Positions 61,601-64,000 of a stretch of 64,000 nt of DNA are shown here, piece by piece. The stretch is from JABWCQ01 sp964587105. GTDB taxonomy: Bacteria > Electryoneota > RPQS01. A model generated the notes under the pieces. That model was not told where the DNA came from and did no database searches. It worked only from the letters and a program-made list of their open reading frames with translations. The position numbers and the translations under genes are program-made. The stretch lies in the NCBI GenBank assembly GCA_964587105.1, contig CAZPKG010000001.1, positions 1 to 64,000 on the forward strand, written 5' to 3'. How positions within the stretch are numbered: the first letter of the stretch is position 1; each line of letters begins with the position of its first letter.

Positions 61601-63600
61601 CGCTTGCTCGCGGCCCAGTCAAACTTGCCGGGAATCAAGCAAATCCGTTGGATCGTTGGTTTGCTCCCTATGTCGTGGCTCCGAAGCTTGAGTTGGTTGC
61701 TCGTGACCCGCGCACGCCGCTCGATGACGTCGTTAACTACCGGGTCTATCGTGGCAATACGATGATCGGTGAACCAGTCGAAACAGACTTTTGGGATTTG
61801 AACCGCATCGAGAATACGCCTTACAGCTATCACGTCACGGCCATGTACGACAACGGCGTTGAGTCTCCGTCGTCGCCCGTTCGCACTCTGACTTGCAATA
61901 TGGAGCCTGAAGCGCCGTCCGGCCTAACCGGTACTCCAATTGGTACATCACAGATGGCCTTGGCGTGGGTGGCTCCAACGCTCAACCGTGATGGTTCGGC
62001 TCTTGTCGATCTCGCGCAATACAAAGTGTACCGCAGCGGCGAACTGATTGCGACTCTGGCGGCCGGTACAACTACCTATACGGACACGCCGCCGCAAAAC
62101 GATGGATTCTACGCGTGGACAGTGACTGCTCAGGACGAAGTTCCTAACGTTTCCGCTCCGTCAGTTCCGTTTATTGGTGCGGTTGTCAGCCCGTTTGAGG
62201 CAATAGACTATGAATGGGTTGATATTTCTACTATAGGCACTCCACTCACCTTTGACTGGTGGGGCGCAACGGCGGGGCCAATTGAACTTGGATTCACCTA
62301 CCCGTTCCTTGACGAAGAGTATTCGCAAATTTACATTTCTCCCAGCGGTTGGGTCTCGTTCCAGCAGGTTCAAGGTTTCTGGTTCAGTCAGCCCATTCCA
62401 GACGGAATCGAACCACATGCGGCCATCTATCCGTTCTGGGACGAACTGGGAGTATTTGAAACCGCTCAAGTAATCACCTATCACGATGCGGCTGATGACC
62501 GTTTCATTATCAGTTGGATCGATGTTCCAAGCTTGAACGATTTCAATTTCCGCTATACCTTCCAATTGATTCTTGAAGAGGGCGGCGCGGCGATCTTCAA
62601 TTACCACACAATTCCCGACCAGGGCTGGCCTGGCAACATGGATTGCACTGTCGGCGTCGAGGATGCAACAAGCACAAGCGCCGTTCAAGTCTATTCGCAA
62701 GGCTCAGGCGTAATTCCGCCGATGAGTGAAACTTCGATCGCCTTCTGGGCCGGCCCATCTGGAACGATCACAGGCCTCATCCGCGAATTTGGTTCTAACG
62801 CTCCACTGAACAACGTTCGTGTGACGGTAGATGAAGTTCCTGACCTGTTTGTGAACACGGATGTCACAGGCCTGTATGTCCTCGAGGTCGAACCCGGCAC
62901 CTATCATCTCCGCACACACATTCAGGGCTATTGTGACCAAGACGCCACGAACGTAGTCGTCGCCGACGACGGCACTGCTACTCGTAACTTCACGATGCGC
63001 CAGCCGAATGCGACTTTTAGTGTAACGTCAATCAACATACTGTCTGTTACGGGACAAAACGCTACCGCCGAATTTGAGATTACCAATCCCAACGGTCAAT
63101 GTGATCTCGAATACTCGATTACAACGAACCGAACATGGCTGACGGTTTCAAATGCTACAGGAAACGTTGCGGCCAACCAGTCGCAAACCATCACGGTAAC
63201 CGGCTTTACTGCCGACTTCGTGCCCGGTGACTATACGGGAACGATCTTGGTTGCACACAACGACCACAATAGTCCGTTGACGATTCCCGTGAGCATCAGT
63301 CAGTCCTTGGACGCCGATAACAACGCCGAGTTGCCGACTGAGTTTGCCTTGCATCAGAATTACCCGAATCCGTTCAATGCGACTACCGTGCTGAGCTTTG
63401 ACGTTCCGCAGGAAAGTCAAGTCGAACTCGTGCTGTTCAATATTCAAGGCCAAGAAGTGGCGCGTCCTGTGGATCGTCTGATGGCTGCGGGTCGCCACGC
63501 AGTGAACTTTGATGCGACCAATCTGCCGACGGGCATGTATCTGGTCAAGATGAATGCGGGCAACTATTCAGCTGTCCAAAAGATGGTCTTGCTGAAGTAA
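58699..63600 (+). CDS. Large multidomain T9SS cargo protein
   Basis: This 1633-residue exported protein starts at ATG 58699, with AAGGAG 7 nt upstream; an earlier in-frame start at 58663 lacks an RBS. Parts in order: signal peptide; beta-sandwich module 1 ('YEWVDITEVGT ... SNGWAGF ... FWDDL'); FN3-like; a jelly-roll/MAM-like module (about 380-560, 'NNFDTNDGGWTSDEGWSWG'); a regulatory-like module; several FN3-like modules; beta-sandwich module 2 (about 1170-1350, 'YEWVDISTIGT ... SGWVSF ... FWDEL'); a regulatory-like module; an Ig-like module; and the type A sorting domain with 'NYPNPFNATT' ending 'KMVLLK'. No protease triad is visible, so it is probably a structural or binding surface protein. 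It stands alone. Confidence 0.9.
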   Translation: MTKGKITNWALLAIGALMVLSTSALAVTQADVVRLKQKAARGEAFTPAERRLADEAREQLGSIIQWPSQEEHRRPPHSPLDVYIAADVAYEWVDITEVGTPAGLTNDDQSVGPFELGFDFTFYDQVYSSVYMTSNGWAGFQDQGGWAAYFNETIPNEAEPNAATYIFWDDLYPPTGGEYYYYEDQVNHRFIMSWINVPHIGTEDELYTFQIILTPDGNIRYNYQLVHEGGNFGNFTCTVGIENETSTEALEVCFDGTGTVPVSETSILIGQPDGVPMAVEDLAVAVNDHTVTLTWNDPTEDTNGNPVTLTNVEVWEGRPGSGDLVATVGPNVETAVLTNVLDGSKVYYVRAYANPYYGASAHIGAIVGTPSYANNFDTNDGGWTSDEGWSWGVPQNGMAPEPFSTPNAWGTDFENGFPAFADYSLVFNNDLVVANTNGVIEFYAWWRTDFGWDGCNFKASLDGGQTWEVVTPIDGYTIDAMFEGTQNPLSGEPAWTDASGGWRHIEIPLDAYIGEAPMFKFHFGSSDWAQGNPGFYLDDVIMWGLDEPVFATVSGNITFDGGNGVMTAVDVRANGFGSPSTHPAANGAYTLSNVLTGPRTITASLTGYHPRTLDLTVVEGGNTGANLTLTRLDPPPPTNVQGTVVSATGLMTLTWTAAADPLVDVYTIYRRLAGEQNFVQQGTSTTTTFQQTLTADGIYQYVVTATDNGVSVPVTSVRSNQATVLFGELPVTTLGADGDYDDRIHLSWLTPGTIEGTELFYDDGSAEQFYVVAFPAGPSDYFCVRMTPPDDATYPLLIYAATVFVEDQLDIPWIGICPPSDVFEGPDISNAMYEWTSLHADSTPGWVTCETDGSLFLEEAGDFYIVYQFPPDQNDQPAVGSDWNQVDNRSYWTQTPDQFWNLWTAHDWMMRAWLGGPPPEEGLVMNQDFYLLSTGSARGYAIDRVPTLPVVGSEDSPGRITGGDYKKALARGPVKLAGNQANPLDRWFAPYVVAPKLELVARDPRTPLDDVVNYRVYRGNTMIGEPVETDFWDLNRIENTPYSYHVTAMYDNGVESPSSPVRTLTCNMEPEAPSGLTGTPIGTSQMALAWVAPTLNRDGSALVDLAQYKVYRSGELIATLAAGTTTYTDTPPQNDGFYAWTVTAQDEVPNVSAPSVPFIGAVVSPFEAIDYEWVDISTIGTPLTFDWWGATAGPIELGFTYPFLDEEYSQIYISPSGWVSFQQVQGFWFSQPIPDGIEPHAAIYPFWDELGVFETAQVITYHDAADDRFIISWIDVPSLNDFNFRYTFQLILEEGGAAIFNYHTIPDQGWPGNMDCTVGVEDATSTSAVQVYSQGSGVIPPMSETSIAFWAGPSGTITGLIREFGSNAPLNNVRVTVDEVPDLFVNTDVTGLYVLEVEPGTYHLRTHIQGYCDQDATNVVVADDGTATRNFTMRQPNATFSVTSINILSVTGQNATAEFEITNPNGQCDLEYSITTNRTWLTVSNATGNVAANQSQTITVTGFTADFVPGDYTGTILVAHNDHNSPLTIPVSISQSLDADNNAELPTEFALHQNYPNPFNATTVLSFDVPQESQVELVLFNIQGQEVARPVDRLMAAGRHAVNFDATNLPTGMYLVKMNAGNYSAVQKMVLLK

Positions 63601-63622
63601 CCGTTCCTATAACGTTGAGTAA

Positions 63623-63652
63623 CGAAAGCCCGCGAACTGCGGGCTTTCGTCG
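63623..63652 (+). terminator. Intrinsic terminator after the T9SS cargo gene
   Basis: A perfect 11-bp stem CGAAAGCCCGC / GCGGGCTTTCG with loop GAACT lies 22 nt after the stop codon. Confidence 0.8.
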
Positions 63653-63787
63653 TTTCAGGACTTAAGGGCACAAAATGTGCATTTGTAAACAATACTTGAA
63701 GGATGGTGTCGAAATCGAATCAGCATACCCTATGCTAAATGTTATAGCGTTCTTGTCCAAAAGCAAGTCTAAATAATTGTTTCCCCT

Positions 63788-64000
63788 ATGATGGATTACA
63801 AGAATTCGCGCAAGCTTGTTCGCTCGCTTCGTACAAGTGTGGTCGGCGCGGCGGCATATCTCGCCTCCGCATCGGTCCTTTATGCCGAGCCGATTCCGGA
63901 GAAGTCAAACCTTGTCTCATTCTGGCCTGCGGCGCTTGGACTTATTTTCGCGCTAAGCATCGGGGCCGCCTGCGTCTGGGCAATCAAGAACTCACGACGG
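63788..64000 (+). CDS. Membrane protein, 5' part, unknown
   Basis: Seventy-one codons run off the right edge from ATG 63788 (a second ATG follows at 63791). A basic N terminus ('NSRKLVRSLR') precedes a hydrophobic stretch that could be a signal or first membrane helix ('VVGAAAYLASASVLYAEP'). A second helix ('WPAALGLIFALSIGAACVW') is followed by basic residues. The family was not recognised from this fragment. No clear RBS is present. Confidence 0.5.
   Translation, partial: MMDYKNSRKLVRSLRTSVVGAAAYLASASVLYAEPIPEKSNLVSFWPAALGLIFALSIGAACVWAIKNSRR

Overview
The window looks like a chromosomal segment of an uncultured bacterium of the Fibrobacterota-Chlorobiota-Bacteroidota (FCB) superphylum or a related candidate phylum. 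The evidence is: (i) two large exoproteins (10735-14145 and 58699-63600) end in a type IX secretion (Por/T9SS type A) sorting domain with the typical PNPFN motif and a terminal KLLLLK/KMVLLK tail; (ii) many Sec-exported modular proteins are built from FN3-like, carboxypeptidase-regulatory-like and beta-sandwich modules; (iii) there are multi-copy beta-roll fibre proteins with a C-terminal S74 intramolecular chaperone. Shine-Dalgarno sites are common and at least one good sigma70-type promoter is visible, so a classical Bacteroidetes assignment is not favoured. No rRNA, tRNA, CRISPR array, phage or transposase gene was recognised.

Layout. 1-653: 3' end of an NmrA-type NAD(P)-binding protein. 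729-8709 (minus): two operons of surface-fibre genes. Each couples large S74-chaperoned beta-roll proteins to a small SxNF/FN3-like exoprotein, and the small genes are near-identical duplicates. The first fibre gene of the second operon is split by a single in-frame TAG. 8964-17427 (minus): PafA-like alkaline phosphatase, subtilisin-like protease with a T9SS tail, TPR/HExxH metalloprotease and a beta-barrel-like protein. 17525-23904 (minus): sucA-sucB-lpd (2-oxoglutarate dehydrogenase complex) followed by a family 2 glycosyltransferase. 24156-28244: prohibitin-like SPFH protein, DoxX, Asp/Glu racemase, PadR regulator and a multihaem c-type cytochrome preceded by a CRP/FNR-like palindrome. 28245-28786: a gene-free stretch with a strong promoter and RBS leading only to a start-stop/22-codon frame. 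28787-32186 (minus): S8 protease and an SRPBCC-YfcH fusion.

32376-37897 (plus) is a tight five-gene operon: YbdK-type carboxylate-amine ligase, MFS transporter, esterase, ATP-grasp protein, and CBM48-like/esterase fusion. It reads like a pathway that makes, exports or trims an amide-linked small molecule and is the best candidate in the window for an undescribed system. An unknown exported coiled-coil/barrel protein follows (37928-39448). 39526-45153 (minus): S9 peptidase, acyl-CoA synthetase-like enzyme, small barrel protein and RlmD/TrmA-type RNA methyltransferase. 45222-46949 (plus): SpsF-type cytidylyltransferase and NAD-dependent epimerase. 47018-58356 (minus): a likely five-gene operon of beta-helix exoprotein, sulfurtransferase, M14 carboxypeptidase, S8 protease and M3 oligoendopeptidase. 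58699-63600 (plus): a 1633-residue T9SS cargo protein. 63788-64000: start of an unknown membrane protein running off the window.

Together the genes suggest a heterotroph that degrades protein outside the cell. Three S8 proteases, M14, S9, M3 and a gluzincin are encoded in 64 kb. The cell would also display fibrous surface proteins and run a 2-oxoglutarate dehydrogenase step plus cytochrome-based electron transfer. Ten perfect or near-perfect hairpins fit intrinsic terminators and support the operon boundaries given here.
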